Shown here piece by piece: positions 1 through 10,464 of a stretch of 64,000 nucleotides of DNA. The notes under the pieces are model-generated. The model was not told the DNA's origin, did not search any database, and saw only the letters and a program-made list of their open reading frames with translations. A program made the translations under genes and the position numbers. The DNA comes from Rhizoclosmatium globosum (Eukaryota > Chytridiomycota > Chytridiomycetes > Chytridiales > Chytriomycetaceae), in contig MCGO01000067.1 in assembly GCA_002104985.1 (NCBI GenBank), positions 62,001 to 126,000 on the forward strand, in the 5' to 3' direction. The stretch's first letter is position 1; the number at the start of each line of letters is the position of its first letter.

Positions 1-119
1 TCCTCAAGTTCGCCGTCCTCTAACTTCGGATCGTCGAAACAACCCAAAACTTCGTTCACAGCAAAACCCTCCATGAATTCATCATGAAGAAATTCTTCGA
101 TACCTTCAGGCATCATCAT
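1..119 (-). CDS. Partial acidic hypothetical protein at left edge
   Basis: An open frame on the minus strand runs off the left edge. It begins at three consecutive ATG codons (first at 119-117) and reads MMMPEGIEEFLHDEF and onward, about 39 residues, rich in Asp and Glu. The frame stays open upstream to a TAA near 173, so the visible Met run could also lie inside a longer exon that enters through an intron. I do not recognise a family. It could be the N-terminus of a gene lying mostly outside the window, or a chance frame; only length and acidic composition support it. Confidence 0.3.
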   Translation of the reverse strand, partial: MMMPEGIEEFLHDEFMEGFAVNEVLGCFDDPKLEDGELE

Positions 120-1556
120 GTTGGCCCTGTATTTAAGTCCGTTAAAACATGAATGATACACAACGTTAATTTACTCTTCTGCTGCCAACGCAGCCATTCT
201 GCGGGCCGATCGAACTCTTCTCGCGTTTTTCTTGTTTACCAGACGATGTGGCTCAGCCGCCAGAGTTGAGTTTCGCAAGTCAAGTGTCAGGGCTGGACGC
301 AAGGATGCTCAGAACATTAGGGTTCGTGAAAAAAGCCTATTCTCACAAGTTTCTCCAGTTTCAAGCTTTTGCGGGAGGCTCCAAGGATGTGGCAACTGAT
401 GACTCATCGCTGTGGGTCTCGTTATGTCAGTAAAACGTTTGTATGACCGAGACTCACGTGCAAAGTAGATTTCTTAGGTACTTTTTGAGCGGGATATCTC
501 GGCAACGACGAAGGGAAAGCCGTTCGGACAAACGACCAGGGTACAGCAAGATCACATTGCAATCAATTTCTGCATAAGTCGCAGAATCTTTTGCATCGAA
601 CTCGATGAGTGAATATTAAACTCATACATGTTGCGCTCGAACAATAAAGTCAAAATACAGGTCTTCATCTGAAGAATCAATTCTCACAACCAAAGAACCG
701 AAGCATCTCTTTGAAATATTCAATTGAAAAGGTGCTAGAGATGAGAATAAACTCTGACGTCAGCTCACCCGAATTCATTTGCCCAAAAATCATATCCACT
801 TTATCATAATAACAAGCTGCGGATACTAATATTGTTTTCGATCTCATCTACTGTGTCAGTCTTTGCTCCCACCACTCTTTGGCTTGTTTTTGCTGAGATA
901 GCACCCCCTATTTCAGTGTAACATGGACTGCGCAAGATTTGCCGAAATTTTCTATAAAATGCACACCCCACATCTTCCCACTATTCCCAACCTCCAACAC
1001 CTCTTCCAATGAAAAAAACTTGTACCTAGCATATGTAGACGAGTGCTGTTTAGCGCACGGAATCGCAGAGACAATGCCTTAATTGGCCATCGACGTTGAC
1101 AGCTCAAGTCCCATCCACTCTGCTGTCAATTCTCGCGATGGGCAGGACACTTCGGTCCTGGGTCCTGGATCACTCGGCGTCTCTTCATAGAGTCGAGGTC
1201 AGGCGGAAGGGAAATGCTGTGTTTTGATCACGACTTGTTGTATCTCAATCAACATGTTCACAAGAGATTTGTGGTGACATCTTGTTCCTGTTGGAGCGTT
1301 GTCATTTCGTGATTAGTTACATCGGAAACTTTGTCACAGATTAGTTGGCTCCCACCTACCATCTTCCTCTTCCCTTTGAGAGACAGCTCAATACCATCTC
1401 TTGAAGGGGCAGGGACTCGACGCTGCCAGAAGTGTTAGGTCCCTGTTCCAATATTTTTAATATCAAATGATGAAACTTGCACGAGAACCTTTCTTTATAT
1501 TCATGACAATAAACGTAATTCTCTTACATAACACCTTATCACTTCACAAAACTGAT
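120..1556. other. Intergenic stretch, no gene recognised
   Basis: About 1.4 kb between the edge fragment and the 3' end of the nucleoporin. Only short frames occur (for example 61 codons at 248-433 on the plus strand, and a plus-strand frame around 1467-1748 that partly overlaps the nucleoporin end). None resembles a known domain or joins to neighbours by credible splice sites. I see no tRNA, repeat or transposon signature here. Confidence 0.5.
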
Positions 1557-3983
1557 TCAAACCCGATATTCCAACGGCACATACTCTGGAATCAGCTTCC
1601 CATTCTCTCGACCCCCAAACTCATCCGCCGCCAGCTCATCCAAATCTTCTTGATGCAATTCAACCATCGCAGGGTACTTGAGATTCCACTTCTCCGCCAT
1701 TTCGAGAAGCTTGGGGTCGATTTCTCGCTGGATTACTGTCGGCACTGATTGCTGTTGTTGCTGCAGTGGCGCAACCGTAACAGGTTTGAGTTTCGATGCC
1801 TTCTTAGGTGCTGAAGGTGCAGCTGTAGGTATAGGTGCAGGAGCTGGCTCTGGCTTGGGCTGAGTGAATGAAAAACCGGTTGCTAGTGCCTGTGTAGCGT
1901 TTGGTGCAGGAGTCGCTGATGATGGAATAGGTTGAGCGGTTGATGAGTTGGATGATGCTGGTATAATGGGCCCCCCTGTTCCAAATGCAACATGATTTGT
2001 GACTGGAACCAAAGGAAGCGATTTGATTTTTTCGGAGACAAGCGAACTAATTTGACTTGGAACTAGAGTTCCATGCCGCATGGCAACGTGCTGGGCGTGG
2101 GGATCTGCGAGCAGCTTTTGAGATTCTTGAGATGCTTGGGAAACGGCTTGTTGGTAATATTGGATCTAGTTATCAAGTATGATTAAAACGATAATCCTAC
2201 AATATCAATCCTCACATATTGATTCGCATTCCCAGTTGTGCGCATCTCATGACAGTACAGCACGCGAGCTTCTTCGAAAGAAACGTCGCATCCGGAAAGA
2301 ATACAAGGGTCTTCTTTTGTGAGTCCGTAAGATGAAAGCGGCCAAAGAGGACGTTCCGTTGCCGTGAATTCTTTACGAACAACGTCAGCTGCATTTCTGA
2401 GTAGTAAAAATGGTAAGAAAAGGATCAAAGGAAGCTAAGACATACGGTGGAGTAGGAATATTACTGGTTGCTTTTTTAGGAGGAGAACTAATTGTTTGGC
2501 CACCAAAGATAGGGTTTGGAACAGGAGCTACTGATGTTGATGACGGTGTTACTCCAAAAGCAGATGGCTGGTTGAATTGGGCTGTTGACGTGGGAGGAAT
2601 GGGAGACGAGCCAAAAGCGTTGGTCGAAGGCGGGACTGGAGTTGTAAAACCTGAAGCAAGTGCATTGCCGGAAGTATTGTTTCCCGTTGTGGCTGCTCCT
2701 AACGCATTGGAGGGAGCGGCCCCAAATGCTGATGCATTTGAGTTTCCAAATGCACTTCCAGTTGTTGCTGATTGACCAAAAGCACTTCCACCAAAAACGC
2801 TTGGTGTATTGGTAGATCCAAAAGCAGATGATGCATTGCTTGCTGCACCAAAAGCTGATCCTCCAGTGCTTGTACCAAATGCACTGGATGTCGAACCACC
2901 AAATGCACTTGCGTTGTTTCCACTTCCGCCTCCAAAAACGCTACCACTTGTTCCACCGAAAGCACTCTTCGTTGCGTTTGCACCTCCAAACACACTCGTG
3001 GAATTTCCCGCCACAGCTCCAAAGGCACTCGCAGTATTATTCGCGCCTCCAAAAACGCTAGTGGTAGTTCCCGATCCAAATGCACTTGCGGTATTAGCTG
3101 TACCGTTACTAAACACGCTGGTGGTAGCTGCGTTACTCGCACCTCCAAACGCGCTAACACTCGTCCCACCAAACGCACTCGCCGTTGTACTTCCAAACGC
3201 ACTTGGCGCTACTGAACTTCCAAACGCACTTGGCGCTGCTGTACTTCCAAAAGCACTTGGTGCTGTACTTCCAAAGGCACTGCTCGATGAGTTCCCAAAC
3301 GCGCTCGTAGTTTTGTTGGCGCTTCCAAAAACGCTTGCCGAGCTTCCTCCAGTTCCAAAAGCGCTCACAGTGTTTGTACCAAACGCGGATACAGTATTTC
3401 CAGTTCCTCCAAAGGCATTATTACCAGAACCACCAAAGGCCGAGGTCGTTCCCGCTCCAAACGCACTCGCAGTACTATTCCCTCCAGCAGCACCACCAAA
3501 TACGCTTGAAGTAGGATTTCCAAAAGAACTGGGAGTACTTCCAAACGCGGTTGGGTTAGCAGGCTGAACAGAAGCTCCAAACACGCCTGAAGTCTGAGCT
3601 GGAGCGCCAAAGGCACTTGCAGGAGCAGCCGTGTTTCCAAAGGCACTAGTTGGGTTTGACGCAGCCGCCCCAAACACACTTGTTGATGCAGCAGGCGGGG
3701 CACCAAACGCACTCTGACCAAACGCATTTTGTGGCTGAGCCGAGCCTCCGAAGACCGAAACCGAAGGCTGTCCAGTTGCGGCGCCAAACGTTGTTGTTGT
3801 TGCCGCAGCCGAACCGAAGCTGCCAAAGCCGGACCCAGTCGCTGTTGAGCCCGCGCCAAACACCGACGACGAGTTTACATTTGCCGGTGCTCCGAACGCG
3901 GTCCGTTGCTGCTGCTGCTGCTGCGCCTGGCCTTGGGGTTGTGCGGTTTGCCCAAACCCAGACGATCCAAATCCACCAAACAT
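1557..3983 (-). CDS. FG-repeat nucleoporin, NUP42/Amo1-like
   Basis: Component of the nuclear pore permeability barrier; NUP42-type proteins help dock mRNA export factors such as Gle1 and Dbp5 on the cytoplasmic face (family knowledge). The first exon (3983 to about 2448) encodes roughly 510 residues of FG repeats, mostly SAFG, SVFG and AFGS units, after an MFGGFGSSGFG start. An intron (GTATGT..CTCAG, about 2447-2399) leads to an exon with the conserved block ERPLWPLSSYGLTKEDP and SFEEARVLYCHEM, which I recognise from fungal Amo1/NUP42-like proteins. A second intron (about 2214-2166) joins a coiled segment and a Pro/Ala-rich tail ending IPEYVPLEYRV at the TAA at 1557. The N-terminal CCCH zinc finger of many NUP42 relatives is not seen. 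It is divergent from the UPF0538 gene, 156 bp away. Confidence 0.75.
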
Positions 3984-4139
3984 TTCTTGTTATGTTATTG
4001 TGCTCTATTTCTTCTTCTTTATGAATACTAAACTAATCTTCTGATATTCTTTATTCCTTTTCTGTTTACACTGTTCTACATACATCCTTTCTTTCTTTTT
4101 CTTTCCAACAAACCAAACCTCAACCTCAAATTATCATCA

Positions 4140-4739
4140 ATGTCCACAACTGAATCAACGATTACGCTCACTATCCGCCTCATCAAGTCATTTGAATTCA
4201 GGAACTTCAAGAATCTTGTCGTTCATGTTGATCCTTCGACAACAACTCCACAGGATCTTGCGGAACTGGTTAAGCAAAGTAAGTCTTCGCTCTCAATAGA
4301 TTCGATCCAACTGTTTGAACACTTAAATTATGTAGAGGTCGCCAGTGATAGTGCTTTCAAGGTGTACAGAACTGTTGACTTTGGTTTGTTCAGTTGATAG
4401 GCACTCGACGACTTGTTCTGACTCCTCCTTGTCCCCATTTCTTCTTCCAGATACATTTAAGCTTTACACAAAAGCCTTTGGCGCCAAGGTACTGTCTTGA
4501 GTTGACAACCACTCTGTCTCCCAACATCCAACACACTTCGCTGACATATCACATCACAAACAATCTTTTAGACTCAAAATCTTATCATCAATCTTGACCA
4601 TGATGAAGACTGGATCATGGATCCTTCTATTCCACTGTCGTCCCAACCAATGCCTGCTATCGAAAACGAGACTGAGATTTCGTACTTCAACAAAGCCATG
4701 TATGAGGCCTACAAAGCTCACCCAGAGACGAAATGGTAG
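4140..4739 (+). CDS. UPF0538 / C2orf76-like conserved protein
   Basis: Small conserved eukaryotic protein of unknown function. Four exons splice cleanly: 4140-4278, 4336-4383, 4451-4488 and 4572-4739, giving 130 residues against 126 in the human protein. Recognisable family blocks are TIRLIKSFEFRNFKNLV near the N-terminus, VDFDTFKLYTKAFGAK in the middle, LIINLDHDEDWI, IENETEISYFN and the C-terminal AYKAHPETKW. Both ends of the family are conserved, so the start and stop are well supported. All introns are GT-AG and 60-85 nt, except the first at 57 nt. Prolidase follows on the same strand 66 bp downstream. Confidence 0.9.
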
Positions 4740-4805
4740 TGGAATACATGCGATGTAACGAATCACTTGTATTTTACTTTTGAGCCTACAATAAACCTAT
4801 TCCGG

Positions 4806-6466
4806 ATGAATCCGTTTGACCCGTTCCCCCTTCGCAGTCTCGCCATCGACAACCGCCAGCGCACTCTCGCACGTCTCCTTCCAAAGGCGTCCACCGGAGT
4901 TGTCTTCATTACATCTTCCACGCGCGAGTTCTTTTACTATCTGACTGGCCTGACTCCGCTCGACTCGGACCATCCATTTGCCTTGTTGCTCGAGCTTCCG
5001 TCTGGCCGAACAACGCTCTTCTCGCCCGAATACGACGATGAATTCAGGCTCTGGAATGCAACGCCAAAGACATTTGATGAGCTCAGAGCCGAAGTTGGAG
5101 TTGACTCGGTCGTTGCAGCTGGTCAATTGGGTGGCGTGCTGGAGAAGGTGCGGCCTTGGTTCAATCTTCAGAGTAAATCTTTATTGATGGTTTCAATGTT
5201 TGCAGATACTGGGCCCTGTAGGTGCTGGCGGCATTGTGCATATCCTTGACTCCACTCTGGAAGTCATTCCTGACGAAGTCAAAAGGTACAACTTGAAGCG
5301 GAAAGAGTTTACGCACGCGATCACTGAATCTCGCGTCTTCAAGTCAACCGCTGAAATAAGCCTTCTGCGTCAGGTAAACATCTTGTTCGCATCCTCCCGT
5401 CTCGCAACCATATGATGCATATAATTGATATGTACACCGAAAAGGCAGCTGAAATTACTTCCAAAGCACACATCCAGCTTATGAAAACCGCGTCAATATA
5501 CACATACGAAAAGCAACTTGAAGCAGAATACGTGTACTCTATTTCCATGTCTGGCGCCCGCAATGAAAACTGTATTGTAGCTGGCGGGAGAAACGCAAGT
5601 GTCCTTCACTACTCTGCAAACAGCTCTCGTCTGCCCGCTCCCGTAAGCCCCGAATTAATTTGGTGGATTCTGGTGTCGTATTATATGGATACGTTAGCGA
5701 CGTGTCTCGTACGTTTCCACGCTCTGGTCGCTTCGTAGGGGATTGGAAACTCGTTTATGAAGCAGTCTTGGATGCGCACAAGGCAGTTTGTCAGGCAATG
5801 AGACCAGGCGTCGAGTGGGAAGACTTGCATCGACTTGCAGATCGCGTCATGTTGGGACATCTTGTCAAAATAGGGGTTTGTAATGGTGATTTTGAAGAGC
5901 TTGTGAGGAATCATGTGGGCGCCTTGTTTTTCCCGCATGGTGTTGGACACTTGATTGGGCTGGAAGGGCATGACGTTGGTGGATATCCTGACGGTGTGAA
6001 ACCTATCGATGAGCCTGGAATCGATAAACTGAGAATGCGAAGAAAATTGGAGGCGGGCATGGTTGTTACTGTTGAGCCGGGATTGTACTTCAACTCGAAT
6101 TTGATTCAAAAAGCGGTTAAAGGTGGTGTGCTAACCGAGTTTTTGGATCTTAAAAGAGTGAAAGAGATTGAGGAACACGTCGGGGGTGTTAGGATTGAAG
6201 ATATGGTTTTAGTTACTGAGGAAGGATGTGAGGTTTTGTCGAAGGATGTACCCAAAGAAGTAGCAGACATCGAAAAGATCATGAAAGGAGCGATGAACGA
6301 AAAAGGCGTCATGATGAACTTTATGAATCCCTTGAAGGATGTGGAAGAAGGTGTTGCAACATTGAAGGAATTATGGAAGCAGGAGTACATGAACATCGCA
6401 CGCCGTATATGGACAGAGCGTTTAATTCTGTTCTTGATCTTCTTTTGCCTCTACTTGACGAAATAA
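4806..6466 (+). CDS. PEPD: Xaa-Pro dipeptidase (prolidase), peptidase M24B
   Basis: Cytosolic metallopeptidase cleaving dipeptides with C-terminal proline. The N-terminal aminopeptidase-P domain contains FYYLTGLTPLDSDHPF. The pita-bread catalytic domain keeps metal ligands in DSGVVLYGYVSDVSRTFP (two Asp), FFPHGVGHLIGLEGHDVGGYP (His), VVTVEPGLYF (Glu) and GGVRIEDMVLV (Glu). Introns lie at about 5178-5205 (exact donor unclear) and 5374-5445. Around 5655-5662 the frame changes between SRLPAPVSPELI and LVDSGVV; one extra T in the AATTT run would restore it. A 20-nt intron there is implausible, so I read a one-base deletion. The C-terminal 20 residues after WKQEYMN are not conserved and may be misread. 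The gene converges on the GPCR gene. Confidence 0.85.
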
Positions 6467-6707
6467 AAAATTTCATATCTTTCGATATAAGATGTGTCGC
6501 TTTATTCTTCAATATTAAATCTCTCCTGCCTTCATTCGTGATATTGCGAAGGACGCGAGGTTCGTGGTTGAGGAGGTTTCCTCCTTTCCTTGGTTTGGCG
6601 CACGAGTTGTGTTGTTCAGCCCAGATTGGGAGCCTTTATCTAGTCGGTTAGTACTATTACTTGGACCAGAACCTCCATGCTCTATCTTTTTCATCCCTGC
6701 CTGGGAC

Positions 6708-9308
6708 TTAAATCCGAAATTCGTCCATCTTTTCCTTGTGCGGAAACTCAACCAAGTAACTTGTTTTAGCGGATCCAAGCAAAATTTCAATGCATTCCTC
6801 AGTCTTTGCTTTAGCTGCCTTTGTTGTCTTTTCTTGGATCTTGATGTTGGAATGTGAGAAAGTATAGGTCCCATTGTTTCCTTCACTCAGGATGATGAGC
6901 ATATCGATATCGGGCATGACCATAAAGACCGCAGATTTCCAGAGAGAAGTGGCACGGTTTAATTTAAGGCCTGTGTGAAACTGTGGATAATAAGTGTTGG
7001 TTTTCCCTTTAGGATATGAATGTTCCTTACCATAAATGTTCTAACGAGGCCATCGTTTTGATCCGCGTGGGAAGAGGATAATTCGCCTGTTTGGTGAGAC
7101 ATATTTCCTTGTTGTTTGCTGTCACCCCATCCCAACGCTTTTAAAAACAGAATCAATGGAGTGACGGTCGAGATAAGGAAAATGGTAATTGAATCAAACA
7201 TTCGTCGAACGTTGTACATAGTCTGGGTGTTTTGTGGTATTCCAAAGTTAATTGCCTATTGTGAACATAGTCAGGTTTTGCATTTGCTTAAATAGATCTT
7301 ACTAGGTCAAGTACCACAAACAGCGTACTGATAGAGATTACGACACTGACTTTTTTACTCTCATCGAATTTTTCGCTTGCCTTTCTCGTCAACACTCCCA
7401 TCACGATGCAAAGAGCCAGGATAATTGCATTGAAACCAATCAATCCACCAAATAGCCTATTGGCGGTATCGACGTTTTCAGGTTTAGCAGCACAATCCCA
7501 AAATGTATCGGAACTGCCTTCAAAGGACATTAAAACTGGGTCGATTTCAGAAAGATGTAGAAATCGATCAGCAAACACTCCTTCAACAACAATTACAACA
7601 GAGCTACACGCAATCAAAAAATCGTCTTTCAGGAATCTCGAACGTGCAATTTTTGAGTACCCAAAGATCAAAAATATTCGAATCGCCTTTGCGAGAATCA
7701 TGCTAAATATCATGCCAAAAGCAATTGATGGAAGATAACGTTTGCGTGACACACTGTGTCTGTAGTCGAAAGGCCTTGGGTTATTACTGCTATGCTACCA
7801 AGAAGCATCCTCCCAATATGTAGAGACAGCAGTATGGCGACATTGCTTTTACATCTGGCTCGTTCCTTTTCATTATAATCATGTATCCGATTCCAAGAAT
7901 AACAATTAGACCCAACACGAACAGAACTATTTGGACCTTGCTTACAATTCCAGGCATAAATATCGGGGTCGGTTCCGAACAATCGTTTTTGTTGACGTTT
8001 TGATACCCGAATTCGCAGATACACACTTCGGTTTCTTCTTGAAAAGGATATGGGTCACTGCAGGTTCCATGTACACAAGGATTTTTATACGTTCCATCAA
8101 CATCAGCGTCGCAGATAGATTGACCGTAGACGGGAGTCGAGCTGTCTGGGTAAGTGATGGTTTTTAGGTAGTTGAGAGTTCTCAAACCAATTGGGGTGTT
8201 GTACAGGGATACAAAATCATATCTCGTAGCATACTAAAAACTAAAATAAACAATTCGAGTTTGATAAATGTGTGACTTACACTGGGAGTGATCAAAAATA
8301 ACCAAAGAAACTTCAAGTGGCAATTATTTCTGTGGAGCTGTTTGAAATACCCTGGGATTGATTACAAAGTTTGAAACTAGGGTGAGGGGTAGGCTCCTTT
8401 GGCAGGAGAGTTGTAAGCAATAAGTTCGTCTTGAAACGACAAGTTTTGGACAATTGCTGGTGAAATTCCGTCGATGGCGGCTTTAACTGATTTAATTGAC
8501 CAGGCAATGTATGACCCGTCTTTATGCTCAAGCCAAGCTGAGCCTACTGTAGAATCTGAGCCTGTAGTGATGTCGTGAGCATCATATTGGTTCAAATATG
8601 TGATGGTATTCGGAATAGCTCCGATCATAATCACAGCCGCTGAGGGACTTTTTGCCAAGAGAGTATTATTAGCAGTCTGTAGAGAGGAGCTGTTTTGATG
8701 GGTGATGGAATAATTCCATTCTCCACATCAAGTTGAGTCAAAAAAGTTCTTAAATTGATTGTAGCTCCTGATGACGTGCTTTGACGGATAATTCGGATCC
8801 TTCCGGCGTAATTGGCGAGGAATGGGTTGTCTTTGACGATTCGAGGATCTTTCCACATAAAGATTGTTCCATCGAAAATTCGAGGAAGAATAGTGCGGCT
8901 GAGTTTGAGTGGTGTTGGAATATTAGGAATATTGTAAGTGATAAGCAGACCACCAGCAACGGCGGGTAGGACGACTAATCCTTGGTTTGCTAAATCTGGA
9001 GTGATACTGACGTCACTGCCTCCCCAGTTAAACTTTCCAGACGCGACATTTTGCTGTCCTGTCAAAGAATTTGATGGATCATACGGTGTTACTTGGAATC
9101 CCTCTAATCCAGTTATAAGTTTAGCAAGGTGAAAAAAAGGAGCTGAAGGATACTTACGATACATTTGGCCGAAATCCAAAGAAGCAGACGAATATGGCTG
9201 CAAAGAAAACGTGGATCCACCTCCTTTTATGTTTGCAACTTGATGATTTGTTGCGAGCACGACACGGCAGAGTAAAATAGAAAGAACAACTAGTGACGAT
9301 GAAGTCAT
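6708..9308 (-). CDS. Class C (GABA-B-like) GPCR with PstS-like ectodomain and EGF module
   Basis: Predicted plasma-membrane receptor. MTSSSLVVLSILLCRVVLA at 9308 is a signal peptide. Next comes a type II periplasmic-binding fold resembling bacterial PstS: GGGSTFSLQPY, FNWGGSDVSI, LPAVAGGLLITYNIP, GTIFMWKDPRI and RQSTSSGATI. Clear introns are 9157-9104 and 8726-8677. A six-Cys EGF-like module (PCVHGTCSDPYPF..CICEFGY) spans about 8110-7975. The seven-helix part (about 7960-6960) matches GABA-B receptors: MSPYCCLYILGGC before TM3, VCHA then RYLPSIAFGMIFSMILAKAIRIF, and a last helix SITIFLISTVTPLILFL. A coiled cytoplasmic tail ends at TGA 6708, or about 6515 if a frame break near 6720 is bridged. 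Frame breaks occur near 7795 and 7742. The join around 8380-8300 is unresolved. Confidence 0.8.
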
Positions 9309-9529
9309 GCTTCGCGGCGAGATTGTGCGAGTCAGAGAATGCCCTTTTGAAAACAATGAAGAAAGGGCTCGACGCAAAAAGGTAATCCGCACAATGTAAT
9401 TAAATACAATGGATGAACTCACACAATGTCAAACAATGGTCTGATGAGGATTTCAAAAATTTGACAGAGAAAGAAACAAAGGTTGTGCATTTGCAGAAAT
9501 ACCATGGCGTTATTCGATTTACTCAAAAT

Positions 9530-10455
9530 TTAAAAATTAACTTTCTTTGTCCAAGATGATGTCTGAGCTCCTTCAACTTCATCAAATCCCATTGCTCCCC
9601 ACGCCCGGTCCGCCTCATTCGACCATCCAATAACGACCACCATCTCATAACCTCTTTTTTCGCTCTCTTAATTCCATATTCCTCTACCAAATGGCGCGTA
9701 AACCCCTTTCTTCGAACACGTTCCGAAACTCCCGCTCCCTGCACATATGCGAGCCCGTAGCGGTATCGCATCGTCAAGTAGCCCACACAGTCTCCAGAAG
9801 AGTCTTCTTTGATGATAAAATGTTCATCAGCGCCAAGATCTGAAAGTACAGACAGTTGCAGGTTGAACCATTCGATATGAGCCGGAGAGTACGAAAACAG
9901 AGTTGTTTCAAACTGAATACGGTTCGGCCAGTCTGGATGGGTTGGTGTAACTTGGATGATGGAGAATCCTGGTGGTAGAGGGACTTGACCACAAGTGTTT
10001 GATTCAGAGACAAGGTTGCGGCAACGGATCTTTCCAGCAGCTCCGCCTCGAGATTGTGTGAAATCAAGAGCTTCAAGCTGCTGCGGACTCGGATGGAAGG
10101 TTCCCGGGGAGAATCCATAAACCTCGATTACAATATCTTTAGCCTCGTTTACAGCAACAAATGCAGCAAGATCACGATTGAAGTCTTCCTGTGATGCATT
10201 CTTTTGAATGTAATCAAGGACCGTGATGCGCTTTGGTCGAGAAAGATACAGGAAGTTGTTAGCAGTTGTAAGGTTGCGGTCTGACGAATCCAACGGATAA
10301 ATCATTTCATCCCAAGTGCTCGTTCTTGTCCAGCACGATAGGAATGTGGCATCCAAAGGATTGATAAGCTTGGGATACGCTTCTTGATCAGAAAGATGGA
10401 TGGACATGATTTCTTCAAAGATTTTCTTCAACCAAGTATAACATTTCACATTCAT
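9530..10455 (-). CDS. GNAT-family N-acetyltransferase
   Basis: Predicted acetyl-CoA-dependent acetyltransferase; substrate unknown. The C-terminal GNAT core shows HFIIKEDSSGDCVGYLT, then the acetyl-CoA loop GAGVSERVRRKGFTRHLVEE. After a frame break near 9640-9655 the strand and helix continue as VVVIGWSNEADRAWGAMGFDEVE, ending WTKKVNF at TAA 9530. Without the correction the frame gives an Arg-rich tail that fits no GNAT, so one base is probably missing. The N-terminal 150 residues (SCWTRTSTWDEMIYPLDSS and on) are unfamiliar. The first Met at 10455 is only 9 bp past the ELP3 stop; an internal Met at 10407 is an alternative start. Either way its leader overlaps the ELP3 3' end. Confidence 0.75.
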
Positions 10456-10464
10456 TTATTGGTC

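Noticed and set aside
248..433. Plus-strand frame of 61 codons
   Set aside because: Short, no homology signal, no splice partners.
1155..1190. GGATCACTCGGC, identical to part of animal and plant 5.8S rRNA
   Set aside because: Only 12 bases match; flanks do not resemble rRNA and fungal 5.8S differs here. Chance.
2809..3567. Plus-strand frame of 252 codons antisense to the nucleoporin
   Set aside because: It is the mirror of the FG repeats (monotonous Pro/Asn/Ala/Leu pattern). The minus-strand frame has real family signatures and splice sites.
5641..5660. A 20-nt GT..TTG segment as an intron in prolidase
   Set aside because: Too short to splice and lacks an AG acceptor; a one-base deletion explains the frame change better.
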